Assembly (NCBI RefSeq): GCF_964283195.1
Contig: NZ_CAXYLH010000008.1
Direction: 5' to 3' (one strand)
Source: Paratractidigestivibacter sp003150175
Lineage (GTDB): Bacteria; Actinomycetota; Coriobacteriia; Coriobacteriales; Atopobiaceae
Length of the DNA: 64,000 bases
Below are positions 35,619 through 43,977 of the stretch, piece by piece. Below the pieces are notes generated by a model that did no database searches, was not told where the DNA came from, and was given only the letters and a program-made list of their open reading frames with translations. Within the stretch, counting starts at the first letter, position 1; each line of letters begins with the position of its first letter. A program made the position numbers and the translations under genes.

Positions 35619-38036
35619 CTACTTGGACGTGGCGTTCTGGACAAGGTTGACGACGAACTCGACGATAAAGCGGAGGATGCCGATGATCCAGAAGCCGCGG
35701 ATCTCCATGACGAGGGCGTCGACCATGCGCATGTTGACCATGCCGTTGGTCATCTTTGCGAGCGCGCGCAGCGGCATGTTCCAGATAAAGAGGACGTTGA
35801 GGTTGGGGTGGCCGGACTTGTCGGCGTTCGTCTTCATGGCCCTGAGGATGGCCCACACGAGCCAGAAGATCGGGGAGCGGCCGTGGTTGAGGTCGCGGAA
35901 GCACATGTTGCGGCTGATGGCCGGGCCTTCGTCGGGGACGGCGTGGCCCAGCAGCGCCTCGAAGGACGCGTCGCTCACGCACAGGACGTCGGCGGACTCG
36001 TAGGCGGACACGTCGCGGCCCTCGTAGGGGTTGGGGGCGTCGGTGCCCTCGACCTCGACCGTGGCCGTAAGGCGGATGTTGCGGCTGCTCGCGCCGATGC
36101 GCAGCTCGTACGCGCCGCCCTCGGTCTCCCAGGAGCCGGTGCGGTCGTTGAAGTAGCGGAAGGCTTTGTCGTCCAGGGGAATCGTGACCTCGCGGGACTC
36201 GCCGGGCGCGAGCTCGACGCGCGCGAAGCCCTTGAGCTCCTGTTCCGCGCGGAAGACCTGGTGGTCGGGCTTGGCCACGTAGAGCTGCGCAACCTCGGCG
36301 CCGGCGACCGACCCGGTGTTGGTCACGGTGAACGTGGCGCCCTCGGCGGTCGCCTTCATGTCGGAGTAGGCGAAGGTGGTGTACGAGAGGCCGTAGCCGA
36401 AGGGGAAGGCAACTTCCCTGCCGGCGGTGTCGAAGTAGCGGTAGCCGACGTAGATGCCCTCGCGGTACTGGGCCTGCTTCTCGTCGGAGGGGTAGGAGGC
36501 AGAAGACGGGACGTCCTCCCACCTGACGGGCCAGGTCTCGGTGAGCTTGCCGGAGGGGCAGGCCTTGCCGGTGACCACGTCGAGCGCGGCGCCCGCGCCG
36601 GCCTGGCCGCCGAGCGCGCAGTAGAGGACGGCCGGGGCCCTCTCCATCCAGGCGGACTCGACACAGGAGCCGGCGGAAAGAAGCACGACGACGTTGCGGT
36701 TCTTCTCCACGACGGCCTCGAGGAGCTCGACCTGGTTCTGGTTCATGCGCATGGTCGGGCGCTCGGCGCCCTCGGACTCCGCGATCTCGTCGAGCGCGAG
36801 GGCCAGGATGACGACGTCGGCCTTGCCGGCGAGGTCGAGAGCGGCTTCGCGCTTGGAGTCGTTCTTTCCGCCGTGGCGCTCGAAGCCGGGCTCGTAGCCC
36901 ACGAGCGCAAGGCCGCTTCCGTCGATCGTGTCGAGCAGGGAGTCGACCTTCGTGGAGTTGACGGCGGAGCTGCCGGCGCCCTGGTAGCGCGGGGTCTTGG
37001 CGAAGTCGCCGATGAGGGCGACCTTCGTGTGCGCCGGGAGCGGCAGGAGGGGGGATCCGCCTTCGCTGGCGGGGTCGTTCTTGAGGAGCACGCAGCCCTC
37101 GGCCGCGGCCTTGCGCGCGAGCTCGTGGTGGGCCTCCGCGTCGAAGCTGCTCGAAGCCGCCTCGACCGCCGCCCGCGTCGCGAGCGCGACCTCGATGGCC
37201 TCGTCGACGCGCGCGTCGATCTGCTCGGTGGTCACGCGTCCGTCGCGGACGGCTGCCACGAGCTCGCGGACGGAGGACTTGCCGGGGGCCGGCATCTCGA
37301 AGGTCGAGCCCGCGGCGACGCCCGCCGCGTGGTCGTTCGATCCTCCCCAGTCGGTGACGACGGCGCCGTCGAAGCCCCACTCGTCGCGCAGAATCTCGCT
37401 AAGCAGGTGCTCATTCTCGTTCGCGTACACGCCGTTGACCAGGTTGTACGAGCTCATGATGGTCTTGGGCGCGGATTCGCGGACGACGGTCTCGAAGCCG
37501 GAGAGGTAAATCTCGCGCAGGGTCCGCTCGTCGAGCACGGAGTCGGACGCTTGGCGGCGGGTCTCCTGGGAGTTCACGGCGAAGTGCTTGGGGCACGCGG
37601 CGATGCCCTGCGACTGGATGCCGCGCACGTAGGCGGCGGCCATCTTGCCGGAGAGGTGCGGGTCCTCGGAGAAGTACTCGAAGTTTCGGCCGCACAGCGG
37701 GTTGCGCTTGATGCAGAGGCCTGGGCCCAGAAGGACGTTCACACCTTGCGCCACGGCCTCCTCGCCCATGGCCGCGCCGATGCGCTCGCCGAGCTCCTCG
37801 TCCCAGGTGTTCGCCACGGTGACGGCGGTTGGGAAGCAAGTCGCGGGCTCAGAGCCGTTGAGGCCGAGGTGATCGGCCGCGCCCGCCTGGCGACGCACGC
37901 CGTTGGGCCCGTCGGAGAACTCGATTGCGGGGATGCCGCGCTCGGGCAGCGGCCAGCTCCCGAAGGTTGTCTTGCCCTGGAGGAGCTCGCACTTCTCTTC
38001 GAGCGTGAGCTTGCCGATGATGTCCGCGTGCTTCAT
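35619..38036 (-). CDS. glycoside hydrolase family 3 protein (beta-glucosidase-like)
   Basis: An 805-residue GH3 enzyme. The N-terminal barrel has SDGPNGVR (41-48), the substrate-binding KHFAVNSQETRR (150-161) and the nucleophile Asp229 in GAVVTDWGG. The middle domain carries KVALIGDFAKTPRYQGAGSS, and a fibronectin type III-like domain follows near 570-680. The last 85 residues form an unusual hydrophobic and basic tail with two possible membrane segments, so the enzyme may be membrane-attached although no signal peptide is seen. It removes glucose or related sugars from the non-reducing end of beta-glycosides. Possibly cotranscribed with the GtrA-like gene. Confidence 0.9.
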   Translation of the reverse strand: MKHADIIGKLTLEEKCELLQGKTTFGSWPLPERGIPAIEFSDGPNGVRRQAGAADHLGLNGSEPATCFPTAVTVANTWDEELGERIGAAMGEEAVAQGVNVLLGPGLCIKRNPLCGRNFEYFSEDPHLSGKMAAAYVRGIQSQGIAACPKHFAVNSQETRRQASDSVLDERTLREIYLSGFETVVRESAPKTIMSSYNLVNGVYANENEHLLSEILRDEWGFDGAVVTDWGGSNDHAAGVAAGSTFEMPAPGKSSVRELVAAVRDGRVTTEQIDARVDEAIEVALATRAAVEAASSSFDAEAHHELARKAAAEGCVLLKNDPASEGGSPLLPLPAHTKVALIGDFAKTPRYQGAGSSAVNSTKVDSLLDTIDGSGLALVGYEPGFERHGGKNDSKREAALDLAGKADVVILALALDEIAESEGAERPTMRMNQNQVELLEAVVEKNRNVVVLLSAGSCVESAWMERAPAVLYCALGGQAGAGAALDVVTGKACPSGKLTETWPVRWEDVPSSASYPSDEKQAQYREGIYVGYRYFDTAGREVAFPFGYGLSYTTFAYSDMKATAEGATFTVTNTGSVAGAEVAQLYVAKPDHQVFRAEQELKGFARVELAPGESREVTIPLDDKAFRYFNDRTGSWETEGGAYELRIGASSRNIRLTATVEVEGTDAPNPYEGRDVSAYESADVLCVSDASFEALLGHAVPDEGPAISRNMCFRDLNHGRSPIFWLVWAILRAMKTNADKSGHPNLNVLFIWNMPLRALAKMTNGMVNMRMVDALVMEIRGFWIIGILRFIVEFVVNLVQNATSK

Positions 38037-38230
38037 GCGTGTCCCTTCGCGCCGGTTTTACGACTCTGATGGTAGGCCGAAGGGTGCCTCGTGGTGCGCG
38101 GCGCGGCACGATATGCGCCAAGGGGGACATAATCGGTCGCGCTCCTCGTCGCGCGAGGCGATTTGAATGACGCCCGCGCCGGGGCGAGTCGCGGCGGCGC
38201 GGGCGGGGAGGGGTCAGGTCGGCTCTGCTG

Positions 38231-38881
38231 CTACACGGACAGGTATAGGTTCTTGCAGCGTCCGACGTTGACGGACGGCACCGCGTAGCGCAGCCCGAGG
38301 ACGCCGGGGCTGCAGATGTCGTCGAGCCAGTCCTCGAGCAGGTCCTCGTAGCTCGGCTCGTCCTCATCGTCCTCATCGTCGTCGGCGTCATCGAGCGGCC
38401 AGCCGAACTGATCGCCCAGGTGACCGAGAAGCACGGCTGCGGGCATCGGCTCGGCCGCATGGCCGTCGCCGTCCTTGCTCGAGCTGAGCCTGTCCGCGAG
38501 GCTCTCCTCTGCGTCGAAGAGCTCTGCTATGACCTCGTCGGGGGTCCTGGAGTCGGATTTGCGGGGCGTGTCGGAATCGGATTTGCGTGCCGCGTCGCGT
38601 CTGGGGCCCTCCTCGGAACTCGCGGCCTCGCTTTGAGCTGAGCCGGCGTCCTGCTGAGCGCCGCCGCTGCTCGCGGGCGCCTGCGCGCCTTCCGACGCGC
38701 GCGACTGCGCCGCGCGCCTCCGCGCGAGCTCGGCCACCGCATCGAGCAGCGGCTCGCTGTCCACCTGGTTCTCGCCGATGTACAGAAGCACGGTCTTCTC
38801 GCCGTAGCCGGTCGGGGGCAGCCCCTCCGGCTCGGGGATGACCTCGATCGCAAGGTCGGCTTCGGGGTAATAGATGCTCAT
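38231..38881 (-). CDS. hypothetical acidic protein
   Basis: A 216-residue protein I do not recognise. The N-terminal 55 residues are folded-looking (IEVIPEPEGLPP, KTVLLYIGEN). The middle, about 60-115, is Ala/Ser/Arg-rich and low in complexity. The third part holds an Asp/Glu run (DDADDDEDDEDE) followed by a Trp- and Leu-rich acidic helix. No signal peptide or membrane segment is visible. It is transcribed alone, 195 bases downstream of the GH3 gene's 5' end and on the same strand. Confidence 0.6.
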   Translation of the reverse strand: MSIYYPEADLAIEVIPEPEGLPPTGYGEKTVLLYIGENQVDSEPLLDAVAELARRRAAQSRASEGAQAPASSGGAQQDAGSAQSEAASSEEGPRRDAARKSDSDTPRKSDSRTPDEVIAELFDAEESLADRLSSSKDGDGHAAEPMPAAVLLGHLGDQFGWPLDDADDDEDDEDEPSYEDLLEDWLDDICSPGVLGLRYAVPSVNVGRCKNLYLSV

Positions 38882-39169
38882 GCTCGGCTCCTTCGTCTCG
38901 CCGCGGTCAGTGGTGAGGGCGAGGATACCGGGGCGAGTACTCGCGGTGTCTTCCCGATGCCTTGCGGCTAACTCCTGCGCAGGTCGATCGCGTGTTTCGA
39001 TTATTTATGGGATGAATTCTCGGTGAGCGGTCAAGTTTCTCCCCTGAGCGTTGAAACAGCCATCAAAAATGCGCTTATCTTCCGCGCCTGTCTTGCCGAT
39101 AGCTGACGGATAGCTGACGATTCGTCATACTTCTAATGTTGAAACAGCGTCGAAAACCGGAATTGGTGC
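38882..39169. other. intergenic region with short direct repeats
   Basis: The 288-base gap between the acidic protein and the broken LTA-synthase-like gene is AT-richer than its surroundings. It holds two copies of GTTGAAACAGC (near 39049 and 39138) and a tandem ATAGCTGACG (near 39100-39117). No gene is supported. It probably contains the promoter of one or both flanking genes. Confidence 0.4.
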
Positions 39170-40750
39170 ATGAATCTAACAACTATTTGCAGCGTTGGTC
39201 TCGCGGCCACTGTGCTTGTGTGCGGCATGGACGTGTTCTGCGCGGCTACTGCCAAAAAACGCCTTTATGCGAGCGATATCGTGTGGGCGGTGCTCTTCGC
39301 CGGCGTTTAGGCGTTCGTCTTCGCGTGGTCGGCGCAAGGCCTGATCGAGGCGGACGAGGGGGCGCTCATGCTCATGTCGGTTGTCGTCCTCGACATCGCG
39401 TGCCTCGCGGCGGCGCACCTCTCGCTCTCACGCCGTGCCGCGTCGAGCAGGCTGATGCTCGCCGCGGCGCCCTCGGACTGGACCGCGTACCGCGTGGTCT
39501 CGGTCTTCGTCGCGCTCACCGCGCTCGCCGCTGCCGCGGCCCTATGCGTGCTCGCCGTTGAGCTCCCGCACAACTTCGCGCTCGAGCAGGTCAACGCGAA
39601 AACGGTCTTCGTCGAGTGGGAGCTCCTGTACGCCGCGCTTGTGGGCCTCTACTTCCTGGGGCAGCGGCACGCGGTCTTGCCCTCGCTCGTCCCGGTGGCG
39701 AGTATGGGCATCGGCGTGGCCGAGCATTTCGTGTTCCTCTTTAAGGGGCAGCCGATCCAGCCGGGAGACATGCTCGCCATCGGCACAGCGGCCGCGGTGT
39801 CGGACGGCTACGTGTACACGCTGTCCGCTCAGTGCCTGTGGGGGCTCACCGCAGGTGTGGCGGCGCTGCTTGTGTGCGTCGTGTTGGCGCGCTTCCGCCG
39901 TCGGCCCGAGCACTTCAGCGACGCGTGCTTCTCGCCTGCCCACAGGAACGCGGGCATCCTTGCGAACGCGATCGCCGGGGCGGCTGTGCTCGCGTGCATC
40001 GTGTCGAACATGACCGGCGTGGACTACTGTTCCTCGTACGGCATCACCATCAACTCCTGGTACATCGTGGAGAGCTACTCGACCCAGGCCTACATCCCCA
40101 CCTTCATCGCCGCCTGCCAGCTCATGCAGCCGACGAAGCCCGAGGGCTACAGCGCGAACGGGGGAGAAGCCCTTCTTTCCAGCTATGAGGCGGACTACGA
40201 CTCGTCCGACGACGTGCTCGGCCTCGCCCGCGGCGCCGCGGAGGCGCAGTTCGCCCAGGAGCGCCCGAGCGTGGTCGCCGTGATGAACGAGACGTTCTCC
40301 GACCTTTCCATCTTCGACGGCATGCACGCGGGCTACACCGGGCCCGAGTACTTTAACTCGATGGCCGACTGCGCGCGGCGCGTCTACCAGACCGACTACG
40401 TCGTGTGGGCCAACTACGACATCGCGGGGTGCGACCAGGTCAGCGAGGTGGACGACGTCTCCGCGAGCTTTTTGGCCTCGGAGGTGGCGCAGCTCATCGG
40501 CGCGCCGCTCACTTCTTTCCAGAAGGCGCACATCGAGCTGCGGCGCGCCCTCCCGGAGATCAGCGCGGCGTGCTACGAGGACGCGGCGGGCGGATGGTTC
40601 TTGCCCAACGTCGACTGCGGCATCGATGCGACTGACCAGGTGCGCGCCGACTTCGCGACGATGCAGTTCTACGACCTGTTCCGCGATGGGCAGGGGATCT
40701 ACAGCTCCCAGCTGCAGGACGAGCCGAACGTCGACCCCGTGGCGAGGTAG
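39170..40750 (+). pseudogene. broken LTA-synthase-like sulfatase-family membrane protein
   Basis: An ATG at 39170 starts a membrane protein frame that is cut by TAG at 39308 after 46 codons, then continues in the same frame to 40750. The downstream part has several transmembrane segments (about 39370-40020) and the opening of a LtaS-type sulfatase domain (RPSVVAVMNETFSDLSIFDG). It then jumps near 40383 to a C-terminal block of that domain (DYVVWANYDIAG, ASFLASEVAQLIGAPL). The catalytic middle, normally some 250 residues with the Thr nucleophile and most metal ligands, is missing. Such proteins polymerise or transfer glycerol-phosphate on envelope polymers. A nonsense codon plus an internal deletion makes function unlikely. 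Confidence 0.78.
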
Positions 40751-40779
40751 GGCGCGGGGCGCGCTGGGCTGATGCCGGC

Positions 40780-41349
40780 CTACCTTCTGCGCGTGCGGGC
40801 GATGAGCTTGGTGTAGACGTGCTCGCACATCCACGGCTCGGTCGAGAGGCGCGCCACGTCGTCGAGCGGGGCCCAGCGGACCCCGGCGTTCTCGTCGGGC
40901 GCGATGCGCAGGGGCTCCGTGGGGTCGGCGACCACGAGGTAGGTGACGTTCAGGTGCGCGTGCGAGGGCACCCACGCTCCGCGGCGCATGTGGCCGGCGA
41001 CGGGCAGCGCCTCGAGCGAGAGGATCGGGGAGCCCGTCTGCGCGGGGACGACGCGGCCGCCTGTGACGCCCGTCTCTTCCTCGAGCTCGCGCAGCGCGAC
41101 CGCCGCGAGGTCGCGCTCGCCGTCGGCGTGGCCGCCCACCCAGCTCCAGCTGTCGTAGATCTTGTGGTAGACGAGAAGCGCCTGCTCGCCCTGCGCGTCG
41201 ACCGTCCAGGCGGAGGTCGCCAGGTGTGCCGGCGAGGTGCGCACCCATACCTCGGGGTCGCAGGCGAGCCTTTGCAGGAACAGCTCGCGGTCGGCGGCCT
41301 CCTGCTCGCAGCCGGGCTCGAACGCCTCGATGTCGTCGATGAGCGCCAT
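40780..41349 (-). CDS. Nudix hydrolase
   Basis: A 189-residue protein with a Nudix box, GGHADGERDLAAVALRE then LEEETGV. The first Glu of the usual box appears as ER in place of the common DE, but the REx-x-EE core is intact. It hydrolyses a nucleoside diphosphate-linked compound. The N-terminal EAADRELFLQRLACDPEVWVR and the HLNVTYL block resemble the small Nudix proteins often annotated as IPP-isomerase-like in Gram-positives. It is transcribed alone; the next upstream gene on the strand starts 120 bases away. Confidence 0.85.
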   Translation of the reverse strand: MALIDDIEAFEPGCEQEAADRELFLQRLACDPEVWVRTSPAHLATSAWTVDAQGEQALLVYHKIYDSWSWVGGHADGERDLAAVALRELEEETGVTGGRVVPAQTGSPILSLEALPVAGHMRRGAWVPSHAHLNVTYLVVADPTEPLRIAPDENAGVRWAPLDDVARLSTEPWMCEHVYTKLIARTRRR

Positions 41350-41467
41350 GGTGCTCCTCTCGCTATACGAAGACCGCTCGCGGCAGGGCGTGTGGTCCTG
41401 CGGCGGGCGGCATTGCCCGTGCGATCGATCCGCCGGAATGGGCGATGTGCGTCCCTTAGAGGGTATC

Positions 41468-42352
41468 TTACCAGCTCAGCAGCTCGTAGCCGTCGTCGGT
41501 CACGACGAGCTGGACCTCCCACTGCGCGGAGTCCGAGCCGTCGGCGGTGCGCACGGTCCATCCGTTGGGGTCGTTCATGTTGATGCCCGGCGCGCCGGCG
41601 TTGACCATGGGCTCGATGGTGAAGCACATGCCCGGAACGAGGACGGGCCCTTCTCCCGGCTCGCCGACGAACCCGACGAAGGGGTCCTCGTGGAACTCGA
41701 GGCCGATGCCGTGGCCGCCGAACTCGCGGACCACGTTGAAGCCGGCGGCCTCGACGCACTCCTGGACGGCGTGGGACATGTCGCCGAGGTGGACCCAGGG
41801 CTTGACGGCGGCGAGGCCCGCCTGGACGGACTCGCGCGTGACGTCGACGAGGCGGCGGCGCTCGTCGGAGACCTCGCCGATGCAGAACATGCGGCTCGAG
41901 TCCGAGAAGTAGCCGTCGAGGATGGTCGAGCAGTCGATGTTCACGATGTCGCCCTCGCGCAGCACGTCGTCGTCGGAGGGGATGCCGTGGCAGACGACGT
42001 CGTTGATGGAGGTGCAGACGCTGTTGGGGTAACCCTCGTAGTTGAGGTCCGCGGGGATGCCGCCGTGCTCGACGGTGTAGTCGTGGATCCACTGGTCGAT
42101 TTGCGCGGTAGTCACGCCGGCGCGGATGTTCTCGGCGACGTAGTCGAGCACGCCGATGTTGATTGCCGCGGAGCGCTTGATGCCCTCGATGTCCGCGGGG
42201 GTCTTGAGCAGGCCGCGAGGCATAACCTCCTCGCCCTCGGTCGCCAGGCGGTCGAGCCGCTGGTCGAACGCGGCGTGGCACTTCTTGTACTTCTTTCCGG
42301 AGCCGCACCAGCAGAGGTCGTTGCGGCCGGGCACGATATCGTTGTCATACAT
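41468..42352 (-). CDS. map: type I methionine aminopeptidase with N-terminal SEC-C motif
   Basis: A 294-residue enzyme that removes initiator methionine from nascent proteins. The N-terminus holds a SEC-C zinc motif, GRNDLCWCGSGKKYKKCH, which can bind the ribosome or SecB-like partners. The catalytic domain shows the five metal ligands: the Asp pair in VNIDCSTILDGYFSD, His in GGHGIGLEFHEDP, Glu in FTIEPMV and Glu in QWEVQLVV. ATG 42352 is preferred because AAAGG lies about 9 bases upstream; the longer frame to 42418 runs towards repeat DNA. Confidence 0.92.
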   Translation of the reverse strand: MYDNDIVPGRNDLCWCGSGKKYKKCHAAFDQRLDRLATEGEEVMPRGLLKTPADIEGIKRSAAINIGVLDYVAENIRAGVTTAQIDQWIHDYTVEHGGIPADLNYEGYPNSVCTSINDVVCHGIPSDDDVLREGDIVNIDCSTILDGYFSDSSRMFCIGEVSDERRRLVDVTRESVQAGLAAVKPWVHLGDMSHAVQECVEAAGFNVVREFGGHGIGLEFHEDPFVGFVGEPGEGPVLVPGMCFTIEPMVNAGAPGINMNDPNGWTVRTADGSDSAQWEVQLVVTDDGYELLSW

Positions 42353-42440
42353 GGCTAACATCCTTTCTTCCGAGGTCAGTATGACACGATGGGGGCCGTT
42401 GAGCCCCATTCGCGGCAAATTAACGCTGCTTCGCGCGACG

Positions 42441-42577
42441 CCATCACTGGGTGACAGTCATTGGCTGATGGGTGGCACCAAAAGCTGCACGCAATGACTG
42501 TCACCGGCTGATGGGTGGCAACGAATGATGGATGGCACCAAAAGCTGCACGCAATGACTGTCACCGAGTGAGGGTCT
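42441..42577. repeat. GTGACAGTCATTG family repeat, locus A
   Basis: Between map and the lipoprotein gene lie one forward GGGTGACAGTCATTGGCTGA and two inverted GCACGCAATGACTGTCACC copies, separated by TGATGGGTGGCACCAAAAG-like text. The inner unit is nearly perfectly duplicated (42480-42511 and 42540-42571). The same sequence family is found at 45212-45375, 59259-59345 and 63016-63212. No protein is supported. Confidence 0.85.
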
Positions 42578-42594
42578 GGTAGTGTTATGCGGGA

Positions 42595-43380
42595 ATGCGA
42601 CGGGGGAGGGGATTTGGAGCTTACGAGAAGGGCGTTTTGCTCGGCGTGGGCGCGGCGCTGCTCGCCGGGTGCGCGCCGTCTGCGCAGGGTGACGCCGACG
42701 CGACTGAAGGCCGCCCGGCGCTCACTATCGGCTGCGACAACTACCCTCCGTTCTGCTACCTGGACGAGGGCGACGAGTACACCGGCATCGATGTCGACAT
42801 CCTCACCGGGGCGCTCGACCGAATCGGGTACGGCGCCGACTTCCTCCAAATCGAGTGGGACCGCAAGGACGAGCTTCTTTCCAAAAGGACGATCGACGGC
42901 ATCGCCAGCTGCTTCAGCATGAACGGCCGCGAGGGCCTTTACCGCTGGGCGGGGCCCTACATGCAGTCGCGCCAGGTTGTGGCCGTCATGCCCGAGAGCG
43001 ACATCCGCACGCTCGCCGACCTCAAGGACAAGGTCGTGGCCGTGCAGGTGACCACGAAGCTCGAGGAGATCTTCCTCTCCGGCGAGGATAAGCGCATCCC
43101 GCGGCTCGGCAAGGTCAGTATCGTCTCCGGCGGCAAGGCCACGGTGAGCGGCAAGGGGGTCGTCAACGCGTATGCCGGCGATGCCTCGCTCACGATGATC
43201 GACTACAAGAAGGACGAGAAGGTCGACCACAAGACGACCGAGCGCTCTGAGCCTAGGACCACGACCAAGGACCGCTCGATTCCGCAGACGGGCGACACCT
43301 CGGCATCGCCGCTGTGGCTCGTTGTCGCCGCGATCGTGGTCACCGTCGCCGGATTCTACTTCTGGCGCAAGAGCCGGTAG
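42595..43380 (+). CDS. truncated solute-binding lipoprotein-like domain with sortase-type C-terminus
   Basis: A 261-residue frame. It has a lipobox-like LLAGC near residue 26, then the first lobe of an SBP_bac_3 amino-acid-binding fold (LTIGCDNYPPFCYLDE, YTGIDVDILTGALDRIGY, ADLKDKVVAVQ). The second half of that fold is not recognisable after about residue 165. The C-terminus is Lys/Thr/Glu-rich and ends in IPQTGD, a hydrophobic helix and WRKSR, a sortase-type sorting signal. Having both lipid and sortase signals is odd. The start is uncertain: TTG 42614 in another frame has a better Shine-Dalgarno (GGGGGAGGGG) and encodes ELTRRAFCSAW, a typical exported-protein start, so a one-base shift may have occurred. 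Confidence 0.65.
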   Translation: MRRGRGFGAYEKGVLLGVGAALLAGCAPSAQGDADATEGRPALTIGCDNYPPFCYLDEGDEYTGIDVDILTGALDRIGYGADFLQIEWDRKDELLSKRTIDGIASCFSMNGREGLYRWAGPYMQSRQVVAVMPESDIRTLADLKDKVVAVQVTTKLEEIFLSGEDKRIPRLGKVSIVSGGKATVSGKGVVNAYAGDASLTMIDYKKDEKVDHKTTERSEPRTTTKDRSIPQTGDTSASPLWLVVAAIVVTVAGFYFWRKSR

Positions 43381-43507
43381 GGGAGCGGCTCGCGCTTGGG
43401 CCGATTGCGGATTGGCGCGTTCCTGGGCCGATTGTAGAGCGGCTCAGGCACGCGCCTACCTCAAGAAAGCAGGCTTCCTCCGACCGTTCGGCAGCTTGGC
43501 CGTTCGT

Positions 43508-43903
43508 TTAGTCGCCGACCTGGATCCGCCTGATCAGCGCATCGATCTGCTTGGACAAGCCCCGCCTCAACATTCCGAGGCGGGGCTTTTTCATGAGCCG
43601 GGGCAGCCGCTCTGGATGGGGGATATAGAGGTCCGCGCCATGATCGCTGCTCGACGCGGCGTAGACGCGCTGGTCCTCATGGCTTGCGGCGGCCGCTTTT
43701 GCGCTCGTGCAGGCTACGACCAACGCATCGCAGCCTGAGGCGTCTTCGGCAGGGGAGAGCCGCACGAACTCGATCGGCTTCTCCACTCCGCTCAGGCTCT
43801 CGTAGACGACGCCGGCCTCCGCGAGGTCGTCGAGAACGAGGCCGAGCGGATCTCCCTCATGGGCGATGAGCCCGACCTTGTGCGGGCGCTTTCCGTGGCT
43901 CAT
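43508..43903 (-). CDS. hypothetical protein
   Basis: A 131-residue soluble protein I do not recognise. ATG 43903 has GGGAAGAAG upstream. It looks like a compact alpha/beta protein: VGLIAHEGDPLGLVLDDL at the N-terminus, then CDALVVACTSAKAAA, and a basic C-terminal tail rich in Arg and Lys. Its last 30 codons overlap a strong hairpin that ends the opposite-strand transcript. It is divergent from the alcohol dehydrogenase gene, with 74 bases between starts. Confidence 0.6.
   Translation of the reverse strand: MSHGKRPHKVGLIAHEGDPLGLVLDDLAEAGVVYESLSGVEKPIEFVRLSPAEDASGCDALVVACTSAKAAAASHEDQRVYAASSSDHGADLYIPHPERLPRLMKKPRLGMLRRGLSKQIDALIRRIQVGD
43557..43592 (+). terminator. Rho-independent terminator of the plus-strand lipoprotein gene
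   Basis: A 12-bp stem, AAGCCCCGCCTC with GAGGCGGGGCTT, has an 8-base loop and is followed by a T run on the plus strand. It is placed about 180 bases after the stop at 43380 and inside the 3' end of the minus-strand gene at 43508-43903. Confidence 0.82.
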
Positions 43904-43938
43904 TCGGGCTTCTTCCCATCGACGTCAAACCTTCGCGC

Positions 43939-43955
43939 TAGACTTGCTTAGTCTA
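43939..43955. promoter_or_regulatory. palindrome upstream of the alcohol dehydrogenase gene
   Basis: TAGACT and AGTCTA are perfectly inverted with a 5-base spacer, 23 bases before the ATG at 43978 and in the divergent interval. The size suits a dimeric repressor site, but no promoter boxes could be fixed around it. Confidence 0.3.
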
Positions 43956-43977
43956 AACCAGAGACTTGTGAGGCCTT

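Noticed and set aside
35568..38069. 833-codon plus-strand frame antisense to the GH3 gene
   Set aside because: Low-complexity Val/Gly/Arg/Asp shadow of a GC-rich gene; the GH3 motifs on the other strand are intact.
39542..41248. 568-codon minus-strand frame antisense to the broken LTA-synthase-like gene
   Set aside because: Arg/His/Val-rich shadow without domain motifs or a ribosome site.
42376..43230. Minus-strand frame containing TVIACSFWCHPS-type repeats
   Set aside because: The apparent peptide repeats are only the translation of the GTGACAGTCATTG DNA repeat; the rest is antisense to the lipoprotein gene.
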